From positions 1 to 23,430 of the forward strand of contig JAUSPL010000353.1 of NCBI GenBank assembly GCA_030656535.1: 23,430 nucleotides of DNA, in the 5' to 3' direction. The notes beneath the pieces are model-generated. The model worked only from the letters and a program-made list of their open reading frames with translations, did not search any database and was not told the origin of the DNA. Positions 16,202-23,430 of this stretch are shown here, piece after piece. Position 1 is the stretch's first letter. Every line of letters starts with the position of its first letter. The translations under genes were made by a program, and so were the position numbers. Origin of the DNA: Gemmobacter sp. Its GTDB lineage: Bacteria > Pseudomonadota > Alphaproteobacteria > Rhodobacterales > Rhodobacteraceae.

Positions 16202-18060
16202 CCTGGTGCCTTGCGGCGCGCTGACCGGACCGCGCCAGCCGCGTTCCTCCGGCCGGTAAGCCCAAAGCGTCGAGCCATCGGAAAGACGAACTGTGCCCCG
16301 TTCGCAGTCACGCTGACGGGGCTGAACCGGCCCTGCAGCGGATTGCCCGCCAAAGCGGAAAAGCGGCCATTGCTCATCAGCTTGGCTACCTGCCCCTCAC
16401 GCCCGATCAGCTCCAGAGTGCCGGTGTTGAACCGCGCCTGTGTAACGGGAATGCCTGCGCTGCCATGGGCCTCGGCCTCGATCTGTTTGGCGGGAAAGTC
16501 GCCACCAAGCGTCAGCGACCACACCGTGCCAGCCGCGCGGGCCACCAGCCAGATCTTGCCGGAATTTCCTGCAACAACAATGGTATCGCTCAACGGCACG
16601 GGCGGCATCGCCTGCGCCGGGAAAAAGCTGTAGCGGCGTTCTTTCGCGTCATGGATCAGAACACCCTGCGGGCCCAGCGCGACAAACAGATCATCCAAAG
16701 CGAGCGCCGTGGCAAAGCGCGCATCCGCAGGCATGCCGCTATCCGCCGGGGCAAGAATGCGGGCAGAGGGTGCTGTCAGGTCAAGAACCAGGCCCTGACG
16801 GTCAAGCCCGAACAGCGCGGCACCATCCCCCGGCACGATCTGCGCCAGTGGCGTTTCAAGGACTACTTCCGCACGCAGACGCCCCTTTGACAGGGTGATG
16901 ACCCGATCCGGCAGCGCAACATGCAGCGGATCGCCATCCGTTCCCGCGAACCACGCGGTCGGCTCCTGCGGGTCGATCAGCCGCCAGCGCCGGCCAGCCG
17001 CTTCATAGCGATGCACTCCGTCAGACCCCAGTGTCAGAAGATCCCCCGCCTGCATCACCACATGCTTCAGCCCGCTGTCATTGAGCGCGGGATGGGCCTC
17101 GACCTCCTGCAAAAGGGGTGTGACATCGCCACTGCGTCCGATCTGCAACAACGACAGGCAGCCGGTGCCGCCAGCGGAACAAATGCCACGCTGCAAAGCC
17201 AGCAGCCCGGAGGTTCCATTGCCAGCCGCCAGATCAAGGACTTCCCCCTCGGCTCCCGGCAACGCCCCGTCGCTCCACTGCGCGCGACCATTGGCAACCG
17301 CCACCCGATGCACCCCTGCGGGACTGCCCAGCCAGAACGCCCCCTGATGGAACAATGGCCCATGGGTCACGCCGGGAATGGCAGGCCCGGTCTGCCAACT
17401 GCCATCCCGCTGATCGAAAAGCCCAAGCCCCTTGCCCCCCGCATCGGCCAACACCAACGCACCATCATTCGATACCGCCCAGCCCCGCAGATCTGCCTGA
17501 TCGACCAGGGTTCCGTCGATGCCGACAAAGGCCATATCGCCCAGAACCACCTGCCATTCGCCATCGTGACGCGCAGCAAGACCGCCTTTGGTGGTCAGCG
17601 CGTATACGGTTTCGGCTTTTCCCGTTGCGCAGTCTTCACCGCTGCAATCGACCGAAAGCAGGGCGAGATCACCGCTGAACGCCGTGGTCCTGGGCAGGCT
17701 TTCAATTGCGAACAGCCTGCCCCCGGTGTCGAAGCGATCAATCGTGCCGTCCCGCCGCCCGATCAGCAGATCGCGTCCCGATGCAACCAGATCAACCATC
17801 GGCGACGGATTATCACGGTAATCAGCCAGAATGCGGGGGTCTTCCACCTCGGCGATGACCGGCGGATCAAGATGGCCCGAAACATCAAGCCCTGAGGCCA
17901 GCAACCAGGCCCCCACCATGCCAACAAGGGCCGTTGAGACGATGACCAGACCCAGGCCGGAATCAATGCGTTGGCGCGGGGTCGGCAGTCGCAGGGCTGC
18001 ATCTGCATCGGCAACCTCCTTGCGCGCAGCCTCTTTGCGGGTTTCTTCAAAGCTGGTCAT
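16198..18060 (-). CDS. Membrane-anchored N-terminal part of the giant beta-propeller protein
   Basis: A 620-aa frame. A 35-residue charged N-terminus is followed by one hydrophobic helix (about 35-57, LGLVIVSTALVGMVGAWLLASGL). The rest is beta-rich repeat sequence, predicting an N-in signal anchor with the propeller in the periplasm. Blade-like segments include DLLIGRRDGTIDRFDTGGRL, DLLTLGSDGVHRYEAAGRRW and LIHDAKERRYSFF. The cysteine pairs (CSGEDC, CSAGGTGC) suit an oxidising compartment. The last 26 or so residues are an out-of-frame tail caused by a frameshift near 16279; the native protein would run into the 2137-aa frame. The start ATG 18060 overlaps the preceding gene's stop as ATGA. 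As it stands, this product would be a truncated but still membrane-anchored propeller. Beta-propeller partners of MoxR ATPases in ternary conflict systems are the nearest known parallel. Confidence 0.8.
   Translation of the reverse strand: MTSFEETRKEAARKEVADADAALRLPTPRQRIDSGLGLVIVSTALVGMVGAWLLASGLDVSGHLDPPVIAEVEDPRILADYRDNPSPMVDLVASGRDLLIGRRDGTIDRFDTGGRLFAIESLPRTTAFSGDLALLSVDCSGEDCATGKAETVYALTTKGGLAARHDGEWQVVLGDMAFVGIDGTLVDQADLRGWAVSNDGALVLADAGGKGLGLFDQRDGSWQTGPAIPGVTHGPLFHQGAFWLGSPAGVHRVAVANGRAQWSDGALPGAEGEVLDLAAGNGTSGLLALQRGICSAGGTGCLSLLQIGRSGDVTPLLQEVEAHPALNDSGLKHVVMQAGDLLTLGSDGVHRYEAAGRRWRLIDPQEPTAWFAGTDGDPLHVALPDRVITLSKGRLRAEVVLETPLAQIVPGDGAALFGLDRQGLVLDLTAPSARILAPADSGMPADARFATALALDDLFVALGPQGVLIHDAKERRYSFFPAQAMPPVPLSDTIVVAGNSGKIWLVARAAGTVWSLTLGGDFPAKQIEAEAHGSAGIPVTQARFNTGTLELIGREGQVAKLMSNGRFSALAGNPLQGRFSPVSVTANGAQFVFPMARRFGLTGRRNAAGAVRSARRKAPG
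16278..16283 (-). other. Frameshift site splitting the giant propeller gene
   Basis: The upstream frame reads sensibly up to GAQFVFP. After that it turns into an Arg/Ala-rich tail (MARRFGLTGRRN...) typical of an out-of-frame reading. The downstream frame, read back from TTG 16201 without a stop, gives DGSTLWAYRPEERGWRGPVS, which is propeller-like and continues VFP naturally. The minus strand here reads CTTTCCGATGG; one extra base, most simply CTTTCCCGATGG, joins the frames. The cause is either a true one-base deletion or a sequencing or assembly error. No canonical slippery heptamer is present. Confidence 0.85.
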
Positions 18061-19127
18061 GGCGTTTCACCGTCCGGGCAGATTGCGGCACGTTCGCCCA
18101 TCGGTCGCCGCATGGCCACACCGGGCAGCAAGGCCCCAAGCCAACCCTTGCGATCGCCGGTCACTTCGCGCGCAGCGATCCCGGCCTCGGCCCGGGCCGC
18201 CCAAAATTCGAAATCAATCATACGCTCCGCCTCGGGCAGAGCACGGTTTGCCAGGCGCGGGTCATGGCGCATCCGCGCCCATTCTTCTAACCAGACGCGA
18301 ACAAGGTCTGACCGCACAAGGCTTTCCGTTCGCGCAAGAGCAAGGGTGGCGAGCGCCAGATCGAAGGGAGAGCTGTCCGGCTTGCGCAGCATGTTAAACA
18401 GCGGCCCGGGATTTGCGGTGTCGTGCCAAAGCAAAGCCTTGATCCGGGCACCGTCCGCCTCGGGCCAGATCCGGTCCAGCTTGGTGCGAAGCGCAAAGAC
18501 GTGATCCGGTTCGGCAAAAAGGCCGATCAGCATCAGGCATTCCGCACAGCGAACCTGACGCGCCGGGTCTGCCGCGCGCAGATAGGCCAGCTGCGTCATC
18601 AGGCGGGCCGCACGGGCAACATCAGCCGTGCCACCCGCCTCGGCGGCGGTGCGCAGGGCGGTCTCCGCCACCAGCAGCTCGCTCTCCAGCACCGAAACCA
18701 GCAGCCCCTCGCGATTGTGTTGCCAGCCCAGTTTTTGTTGGGCTGCCAGAACCAGTGGCGATACCGGGCTTCGCAGCAGCCTGCGCAAAACGGCGGTTTG
18801 CAGCCCCCGCAGCGGCTGGCCCAGCCCGAGGAATTCGGCCACCGCCAAGCCAGCAAGAGCCGACACCGGCAGCCACCAGATCAGCGACCAGATCCCCGCC
18901 CGCACCCAAACAAACGACCAGAACGGCAACCAGATCCCGTCATGCAAGGAATAGAGCAGCCATCCCACCCCATCAGGCGACAGTGCCTCGGTCACAACTG
19001 CAAACACAGGCATTGCGACGACCAATACGGTCATCAGCATCGTGATCCGGCGTTTCCACCAGACCCTTGCACGGCTCGGCGCAGGGGTGTGGAGCGCAAG
19101 CAATCTGGACCGGGCCATCCTTGTCAT
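18057..19127 (-). CDS. Multi-pass inner-membrane protein with helical C-terminal region
   Basis: A 356-aa protein with hydrophobic segments at about residues 29-48 (ITMLMTVLVVAMPVFAVV), 54-75 (a Trp-rich GWLLYS..WLPFWSFVWV stretch that may be amphipathic or re-entrant) and 79-101 (IWSLIWWLPVSALAGLAVAEF). The remaining 250 residues are mostly alpha-helical and hydrophilic, with Ala/Leu/Arg heptad-like spacing (SELLVAETALRTAAEAGGTADVARAARL). The N-terminus is basic, as expected for a cytoplasmic end. The start is ATG 19127, supported by GGGAGG at 19139-19134 and by the ATGA overlap with the preceding gene. No family is recognised. Its position directly upstream of the membrane-anchored propeller suggests it passes information between the propeller and the cytoplasmic ATPase side; that is an inference. 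Confidence 0.75.
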   Translation of the reverse strand: MTRMARSRLLALHTPAPSRARVWWKRRITMLMTVLVVAMPVFAVVTEALSPDGVGWLLYSLHDGIWLPFWSFVWVRAGIWSLIWWLPVSALAGLAVAEFLGLGQPLRGLQTAVLRRLLRSPVSPLVLAAQQKLGWQHNREGLLVSVLESELLVAETALRTAAEAGGTADVARAARLMTQLAYLRAADPARQVRCAECLMLIGLFAEPDHVFALRTKLDRIWPEADGARIKALLWHDTANPGPLFNMLRKPDSSPFDLALATLALARTESLVRSDLVRVWLEEWARMRHDPRLANRALPEAERMIDFEFWAARAEAGIAAREVTGDRKGWLGALLPGVAMRRPMGERAAICPDGETP

Positions 19128-19606
19128 GGTGATCCTCCCGGCGGTGCCGCCAGTGGCGCGGGAAGGTGATCTTCAGGTTGATCCGCCTCGGGGGCAGACG
19201 TTTCGGGTGGGGCAAGCAGGGTCTGTATCCTCTCCACCAGCCAGTCCCGGTGCGCGACCACCCATGCCACCGAGGCCAGAAGGCTTAGAACAACAAGGAT
19301 GATCAGTATCCAGAACCATGCTGCGCGCCAGAAGCGCACCCATATCAGCCAAGCAACACGTCGGCGCAATCTGCGACGGGTGCGCCCCACCCGCCGCAAG
19401 AAGGTCTGACGCAATTCGGACAGGTCGGGGGCCGGCATTAACCTGACGCCAGACACCTTGGTGCTGATCCGCGCCAATCCCGCGCGGCATGCTGCTGCCT
19501 CCGCTTCAACCCTGCGCGCATCCCGCAGCACGAGTGGCAGTGCATCCAGAGTGATCTGGCCCTTCGACAACTCATCGGTCAGCGCCGCCGCCCCCGCCCT
19601 GTTCAT
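19124..19606 (-). CDS. Small single-pass membrane protein
   Basis: A 160-aa protein. The first 75 residues are helical and charged. A very basic patch (about 71-83, RRVGRTRRRLRRR) precedes one strong hydrophobic helix (about 95-117, AAWFWILIILVVLSLLASVAWVV). A short amphipathic segment and an acidic Pro-rich tail follow. The basic patch next to the helix predicts a cytoplasmic N-terminus. The start ATG 19606 overlaps the stop of the 706-aa gene as ATGA, and its own stop overlaps the next start. The family is not recognised. Size and layout suit an adaptor that tethers the coiled-coil protein encoded just upstream to the membrane, but nothing in the sequence proves this. Confidence 0.7.
   Translation of the reverse strand: MNRAGAAALTDELSKGQITLDALPLVLRDARRVEAEAAACRAGLARISTKVSGVRLMPAPDLSELRQTFLRRVGRTRRRLRRRVAWLIWVRFWRAAWFWILIILVVLSLLASVAWVVAHRDWLVERIQTLLAPPETSAPEADQPEDHLPAPLAAPPGGSP
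19134..19139 (-). promoter_or_regulatory. Shine-Dalgarno for the 356-aa membrane protein
   Basis: The minus strand reads GGGAGG six bases before ATG 19127, within the end of the preceding 160-aa gene. It supports this start codon over alternatives further in. Confidence 0.7.
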
Positions 19607-21723
19607 TCTCGCGCAAGCTCGGTCGCAAGTCGGTCCATTTTCTCGCGAAGCTGCGTGATCTCGGTGCGGGTATCCTCCAGAAGCCGTTGGCTGGTTTGAT
19701 ATTCGGCCTCATACTGATCAAAAAAAGCGATGCGGTTCACAGCAAGAACAGGACGATCACCCGCCATTGTCGTCAGCGCGCTATCAAGCCCGCCAACGGT
19801 CGCCCCCAGACCATTGAGAGACTGTGTGACGTCGGAAAGCCTCGCCCTGGACAAATCGACGAAGCGCCGTGCCGTTTCCATCTGAACTCGCAGCTGCGCC
19901 ACTTCGCGCGCGACCGCAGCCGCCATGTCATCAAGGCAGCCCAGAATGTCCTCTTGTGCCTGCACCCATCCGATGCGCAGCCCTTCAACCTCGCCCTGCA
20001 TGGTCGTGCGCATCTCGCGGGCAAGCTGGCCTGCATAGAGCGTCTCGGCGAGTTCGCGCAGATCCCCCGGATCAGCGGTTCGTGGGGAACTGGCCAGAAT
20101 ATGGTCGTTGATCCAGCGCAGACTGACCTTCAACGGCGCAAAGCGGGCCAGATCGACAAGCTCAACCCCGATCTCGTCCCTGCCCCCAGTCAGATTGCGG
20201 AAGACAAAGGCCGGTTGCGCTCCCCTCGCCTCCAACACGGCGGAGCCGTCTGCGAAAAGGCGGCCCAGCACCAGTTGTAAGGTGCCTTTCACCGAAGCCC
20301 CGAAGCTGTCGATATTGGGAAGGATCCGGGCACCCTGTGGGACAAAGACCATCGGTTCATCCGGGTTGCCGTCACGCGCCTCTTCGGCATGGGGATCCAG
20401 CCAGAACCCGATCGGGTGATCTTCGGTCACCGCGCGCCAGTAGAATTCCGGCAATACGCCTTCGAATTGCACGGTCTCCGGATCGTAGACCACAAAATGC
20501 ACGGGCTCCGCCCGCCCTGCGGCATGGGTGGCGGCATAGCGCAGGCCGGCATTCTCGCGCAGTGCGCGGGGCATCTTGCGCAACCCGTCCACCAAAGCCG
20601 GCAGCTGGGTGTCGGTAAAGCGCAGCAGGCGCAGCTGGGGCCGCCCCAACGCCTGGATCAGCGCGATGCGGGCCTCGCGCTCTTCGATTTCGCTGCGCAG
20701 GCGTTCGATGTCTTCGTCACTGCGCGAGATCGCGCCGACAGGGGCAAGACTGATCCGGTAGCCAAGCGGGAACGCACGGTCGTTCAGGCGGGTGTTCAGG
20801 TCACGCTGCGCCTGTGGTTCAGGGGTCAAGGTCAAAACCGAAAGCCGCAAGGCAGGCCCGATCTCGTCCGGCAGCTGCGCCGGGTCGATCCCGGCGGCAA
20901 GTGCTGCGGCATCGGTCAACAGTGCCGCCTTTGCGGCTTTTCCCGATGGGACTGCGACGGGATCCGGAGGCAGCACAACAGCCAGGCCGCTATCATGGCG
21001 GCCAACCGGCAGATGCACCTCCGCTCCGGGCGCAACAAGGCCAGCCTCGACCAGACCGTTCAATATGGCTGCAAGGCTTTCGCGCTTGTCCTCGGCAAAC
21101 GCCATGCCTTCGGGCAACCAAACCGCCATGGCGGCCGGCGAATGCCGGGTCAGCAGGGTCACCCCGGCAGGCAGGCCGCTTGCCCGCAACCCGGAAAGGG
21201 TGGAACCCCGACCGGGATCATCCGACAGGTCCAGAAGCGTCACGCCCGCGCCACCGACCAGAAACCGCGCATCCCGGCTGCGCCGGACCAAAGCCGCAAA
21301 ATCCGCAGGGGCCGCGCCCCCCTCACCGACGATGATCGCCCGCACTGGCCCGGTCTCCGGGCCGTCCCCGGCAGGCCCGTCGGCCGCAACAGTCTGCGCC
21401 TGCTGCCCGATCCAGAGCAGAATGCCCTCGATCAGCGCAGGTTCGGCAGAGATGTCACGCGACTGGGCCGGCAGTTTTTCCAGCTCGGCACCGCGCCGCC
21501 CAGCCGCCTCGAAGGCTTCGGCGAGGCGACCGTGCAACAACTGAAGATCCTTGCCGCCATCGGGCAGCGGGCAAAGCACCACCAGATTGCCCTCGGCATC
21601 CAGCCGCAAACGCAGGTCATGGGTCTGCGCCATACCGAAATGCGGCGCGAGCTTGCACAGAAACGCGCCCACGGCACGTGCGCGAAGGCGCGGCAAGACC
21701 CAGACATCACGCTTCAGCGACAT
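19603..21723 (-). CDS. Unrecognised 706-aa protein with C-terminal coiled coils
   Basis: A large soluble protein with no signal peptide or membrane helix. The N-terminal half contains alternating strand and helix segments (for example VRAIIVGEGG near 128-137 and ARFLVGGAGVTLLDLSDD near 152-169) that could be an alpha/beta fold. I see no P-loop, and no DxSxS MIDAS that would mark a vWA domain. A short coiled coil lies near 340-362 (DEDIERLRSEIEEREARIAL). A long helical region from about 590 to the end finishes with LLEDTRTEITQLREKMDRLA. I chose ATG 21723 over the TTG one codon upstream because GGAGG at 21734-21730 is spaced 6 bases from ATG. It overlaps the preceding gene by 17 bp. The function is unknown; as the longest cytoplasmic protein near the MoxR-like gene, it may be a structural partner. 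Confidence 0.7.
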   Translation of the reverse strand: MSLKRDVWVLPRLRARAVGAFLCKLAPHFGMAQTHDLRLRLDAEGNLVVLCPLPDGGKDLQLLHGRLAEAFEAAGRRGAELEKLPAQSRDISAEPALIEGILLWIGQQAQTVAADGPAGDGPETGPVRAIIVGEGGAAPADFAALVRRSRDARFLVGGAGVTLLDLSDDPGRGSTLSGLRASGLPAGVTLLTRHSPAAMAVWLPEGMAFAEDKRESLAAILNGLVEAGLVAPGAEVHLPVGRHDSGLAVVLPPDPVAVPSGKAAKAALLTDAAALAAGIDPAQLPDEIGPALRLSVLTLTPEPQAQRDLNTRLNDRAFPLGYRISLAPVGAISRSDEDIERLRSEIEEREARIALIQALGRPQLRLLRFTDTQLPALVDGLRKMPRALRENAGLRYAATHAAGRAEPVHFVVYDPETVQFEGVLPEFYWRAVTEDHPIGFWLDPHAEEARDGNPDEPMVFVPQGARILPNIDSFGASVKGTLQLVLGRLFADGSAVLEARGAQPAFVFRNLTGGRDEIGVELVDLARFAPLKVSLRWINDHILASSPRTADPGDLRELAETLYAGQLAREMRTTMQGEVEGLRIGWVQAQEDILGCLDDMAAAVAREVAQLRVQMETARRFVDLSRARLSDVTQSLNGLGATVGGLDSALTTMAGDRPVLAVNRIAFFDQYEAEYQTSQRLLEDTRTEITQLREKMDRLATELARE

Positions 21724-23221
21724 CAAGCGCCTCCAGTGTCACATCCATTATAAACAGCACCAATTGCCCCATGAAAGTGGCCAGGGTGCCGCCCTCCCCA
21801 GAACTGCCGGGCTCCGGAGGGGTCATTTCCAACGGCTCACGCCCGTCCGCCAGCCCGATCAGCACCGGCGGCCGGTCATTCCCGCGCCGGGTCCAGGTCA
21901 GGCAGGCCCGATGGCAGCGTCCCAGATCGCGGTCCAGAACAGCAGACTGGCGCGCCCGGATCTCAGCCCAGTCGGGAGCCTGGCGGCCCTGATGCGGCAG
22001 ACTGACAAGAACGAAGCGGCGGCCATAATCCTGTGCGACGTGATGCACATCCCGACCCAAAGACCGTGCAAGCGGCAAGAGCCCGGCGCGCAACCGCGTT
22101 GCCAGCTCATCTTCTTGCGCTACCGCAGCCGGACGGGGAAGCACGCCATGGGCCGGATAAAGACCTGACCGCATCAGCATGTCGGCCCGCGCCTTGCCCG
22201 CAATGCGCATCGGTGGATATCGCTCGATTCCCGGCAGATCCAGCTGACACCCCAGATGCAGTGCCGCCCCCGGCCCCGACCACACCAGATCAGAGTTGGC
22301 CAAGCCCATCTGGAACAGGGCGACGCGCAGGCGGATCACGGCATCTGCCCAGGCCGCCTGCACCAAAACTCCCATACCATCACCTGGCCCGGCCTGATGC
22401 AGCATCAGGGTCAGCAGGTCGCGCCGGGGGTCCCTGCGCGGCGGGCGGTGGCGCACCAGAATGCCCTCATGCACCAGTTTGTTGGCGAAAAGGCTGCGCG
22501 GCAGGATCAGCTCGCTCATCAGCGCGTCGGGCAGATCGTCAAACTGGCGCGATTGCAGGATCCCGGCGACACCCCCCTCTTTGGGCCGGATCCCTGCCCG
22601 GCGCTGTGCGGAAACCTGTCGCGCCTTGCGCTGGATCTTTTCCCGCCTCGGATCCCCCCCGAAATCTGGCGGGTTCAGGAAAACCAGCGCCGCAAGAGCC
22701 GGATCAATCTGATCCGGAAAGGCATCCGCCGTAAGCCGCGCGCGGGCGCGCGTGCCGCGCAGGGCCGTAGCCGTCAAATCGAGCGCGGCATGAACCCAGA
22801 ACGGCTGCCCCATCACCTGCGGGTCGCGCAAGGCCGCATCAACCTCTCGGATGATTTTGCCTTCCGCCTCAGATATTTCGGGCCCGGAACCTGTTCCCGC
22901 CAGCGCCAGCACCCCCGCCCGCACCGCGGCCCGGCGCAGAACCGGCTCGGCCACCACCAACAGGAACCTGTGCATCGCCTCCTTCAGCAGTTTCTGGCTG
23001 GCAACCGCGCCCGAGGTGCCCAGAGATTGCACCATCATGCCGAAAGCCCGGCCCCAGACCGGATCGAGCATGGGCTGGGGCGCAACAAGGATTCGTGCCA
23101 ATGCCTCTGCCAGCGGGCCCGGAAGCGGGACATGGCGTTCGGCAAAGGACGCGCGCAGATGGGCCGCATCGGGGTTTGCCAGTCGCGCGCCGGTGCCGAT
23201 GATGACCCGCATCACGCTCAT
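21707..23221 (-). CDS. Unrecognised 504-aa protein
   Basis: A soluble, mainly helical protein without signal peptide or membrane helix. The first 180 residues are Ala/Leu-rich helices. A basic stretch (about 195-222, around RREKIQRKARQVSAQRR) may contact nucleic acid or a partner. The C-terminal half has strand-forming segments (RRFVLVSLPHQGR, PPVLIGLADG, TFMGQLVLFIMDVTLEALDV). Cysteine and histidine occur together in DLGRCHRACLTW (about 434-445), but there is no recognisable zinc-finger pattern. The start ATG 23221 overlaps the stop of the MoxR-like gene as ATGA. I do not recognise the family. Its position directly after a MoxR-like ATPase suggests an accessory of that ATPase, comparable to the uncharacterised bpX-type proteins of MoxR-vWA-propeller systems, but I cannot confirm that match. 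Confidence 0.65.
   Translation of the reverse strand: MSVMRVIIGTGARLANPDAAHLRASFAERHVPLPGPLAEALARILVAPQPMLDPVWGRAFGMMVQSLGTSGAVASQKLLKEAMHRFLLVVAEPVLRRAAVRAGVLALAGTGSGPEISEAEGKIIREVDAALRDPQVMGQPFWVHAALDLTATALRGTRARARLTADAFPDQIDPALAALVFLNPPDFGGDPRREKIQRKARQVSAQRRAGIRPKEGGVAGILQSRQFDDLPDALMSELILPRSLFANKLVHEGILVRHRPPRRDPRRDLLTLMLHQAGPGDGMGVLVQAAWADAVIRLRVALFQMGLANSDLVWSGPGAALHLGCQLDLPGIERYPPMRIAGKARADMLMRSGLYPAHGVLPRPAAVAQEDELATRLRAGLLPLARSLGRDVHHVAQDYGRRFVLVSLPHQGRQAPDWAEIRARQSAVLDRDLGRCHRACLTWTRRGNDRPPVLIGLADGREPLEMTPPEPGSSGEGGTLATFMGQLVLFIMDVTLEALDVAEA
21730..21734 (-). promoter_or_regulatory. Shine-Dalgarno for the 706-aa protein
   Basis: GGAGG on the minus strand lies six bases before ATG 21723, inside the end of the 504-aa gene. 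It decides the start in favour of ATG over the adjacent TTG at 21726. Confidence 0.7.
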
Positions 23222-23430
23222 GCCAGCAACAATTCCTGCCGCAGCTTTTCAACCGTGCCGGGATCAGACTTGTCGAGCCCGTAGGTCAAAAGCACCATCA
23301 GATCGCGCGGCTGGATCTCGGCGGATTTCAGATCCTGCGCCTGAGATCGCAACAGGGCCTCGGCAAGGATGATTGCCGAAAACTTGACCAGACGCCGGTT
23401 CGACATCTCCGACAATTCCTTGGCCCTGGC
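23218..23430 (-). CDS. Probable MoxR/RavA-type AAA+ ATPase, C-terminal lid fragment
   Basis: Seventy codons of an open frame enter from the right edge and end at TGA 23220-23218; there is no stop upstream within the window. The fragment reads as a helical AAA+ lid: S-N-R-R-L-V-K-F-x-x-I-I-L-A-E-A-L-L, then I-Q-P-R-D-L-M-V-L-L-T-Y-G-L. In MoxR/RavA ATPases the lid has the same order: a D/S-x-R-R basic turn (sensor 2 neighbourhood), a helix, then V/I-x-x-x-D-L-x-L-L. The P-loop and Walker B are outside the window, so the call rests on this pattern alone. As the first visible gene, it would supply the ATPase motor of the module. A short unrelated helical protein is the alternative. Confidence 0.5.
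   Translation of the reverse strand, partial: ARAKELSEMSNRRLVKFSAIILAEALLRSQAQDLKSAEIQPRDLMVLLTYGLDKSDPGTVEKLRQELLLA

Larger units (their letters stand above)
2068..23430 (-). other. Single polycistronic operon of about eleven coupled genes
   Basis: From the right edge to the helicase stop, all genes run on the minus strand with almost no spacer. Four-base start/stop overlaps occur at 23218-23221, 19603-19606, 19124-19127, 18057-18060, 16198-16201 (TTGA), 9788-9791, 8091-8094 and 4230-4233 (GTGA). Longer overlaps occur at 21707-21723 and 5518-5540, and the only gap is 9 bases (7612-7620). This packing implies one transcript and translational coupling, so the proteins are probably made in linked amounts. 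The promoter must lie to the right of the window, since the first visible gene is already truncated and no internal intergenic region is long enough for an obvious promoter. Confidence 0.85.

Noticed and set aside
19603..21723. vWA domain in the 706-aa protein
   Set aside because: I looked for a DxSxS MIDAS after a beta strand and found none.
20389..21753. Long plus-strand open frame (454 codons) opposite the 706-aa gene
   Set aside because: The minus-strand gene has a good ribosome binding site and fits the operon overlaps; the plus-strand product looks like a shadow.
1..23430. CRISPR array, tRNA or rRNA genes
   Set aside because: No regularly spaced direct repeats, tRNA-like cloverleaf or rRNA sequence was seen on either strand.

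Overview
The window reads like a GC-rich alphaproteobacterium. High GC, Ala/Gly/Pro-rich proteins and tight ATGA gene overlaps suggest Rhodobacterales, possibly Paracoccus or a relative. This placement is an inference from sequence style, not from a marker gene. Every convincing gene from 236 to the right edge is on the minus strand; only the IS66 remnant at the left edge is on the plus strand.

Region 1 (1-2067) is the left flank and is made of mobile DNA. It holds the last 39 codons and the right terminal repeat of an IS66-family element, then an IS5-family element whose transposase is broken by a frameshift. About 430 bp with no recognisable gene follow.

Region 2 (2068-23430) is one unbroken minus-strand operon, transcribed from right to left and running out of the window upstream. 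Nearly every junction is a 4-nt start/stop overlap (ATGA, GTGA or TTGA), so the genes are probably translationally coupled. In transcription order it encodes: (a) the C-terminal lid of a probable MoxR/RavA-type AAA+ ATPase (partial); (b) a 504-aa unrecognised protein; (c) a 706-aa unrecognised protein with coiled coils; (d) a 160-aa single-pass membrane protein; (e) a 356-aa multi-pass membrane protein; (f) a giant membrane-anchored beta-propeller protein ending in a peptidoglycan-binding-like domain, now split into 620-aa and 2137-aa frames by a one-base frameshift near 16279; (g) a 566-aa protein with a TerB_N-like C-terminal half; (h) a 157-aa two-helix membrane protein with a Pro/Ala-rich tail; (i) a 697-aa TerB_N-TerB-TerB_C protein; (j) a BrxD-like (DUF2791) ATPase; and (k) an Lhr/BrxHI-like SF2 helicase.

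The set combines three ideas known from conflict systems. These are a MoxR plus beta-propeller module (as in the MoxR-vWA-bpX ternary systems), TerB_N/TerB/TerB_C proteins (as in Ter-linked stress and defence neighbourhoods), and the BrxD-BrxHI ATPase/helicase pair found in some BREX types. No methyltransferase, PglZ, nuclease or vWA domain is visible here. My inference is an envelope-spanning sensor (propeller, membrane proteins) coupled through AAA+ and TerB proteins to a DNA-directed ATPase/helicase effector, plausibly an anti-phage or anti-plasmid system. The IS-littered flank fits an accessory island. The function is not demonstrated by the sequence.
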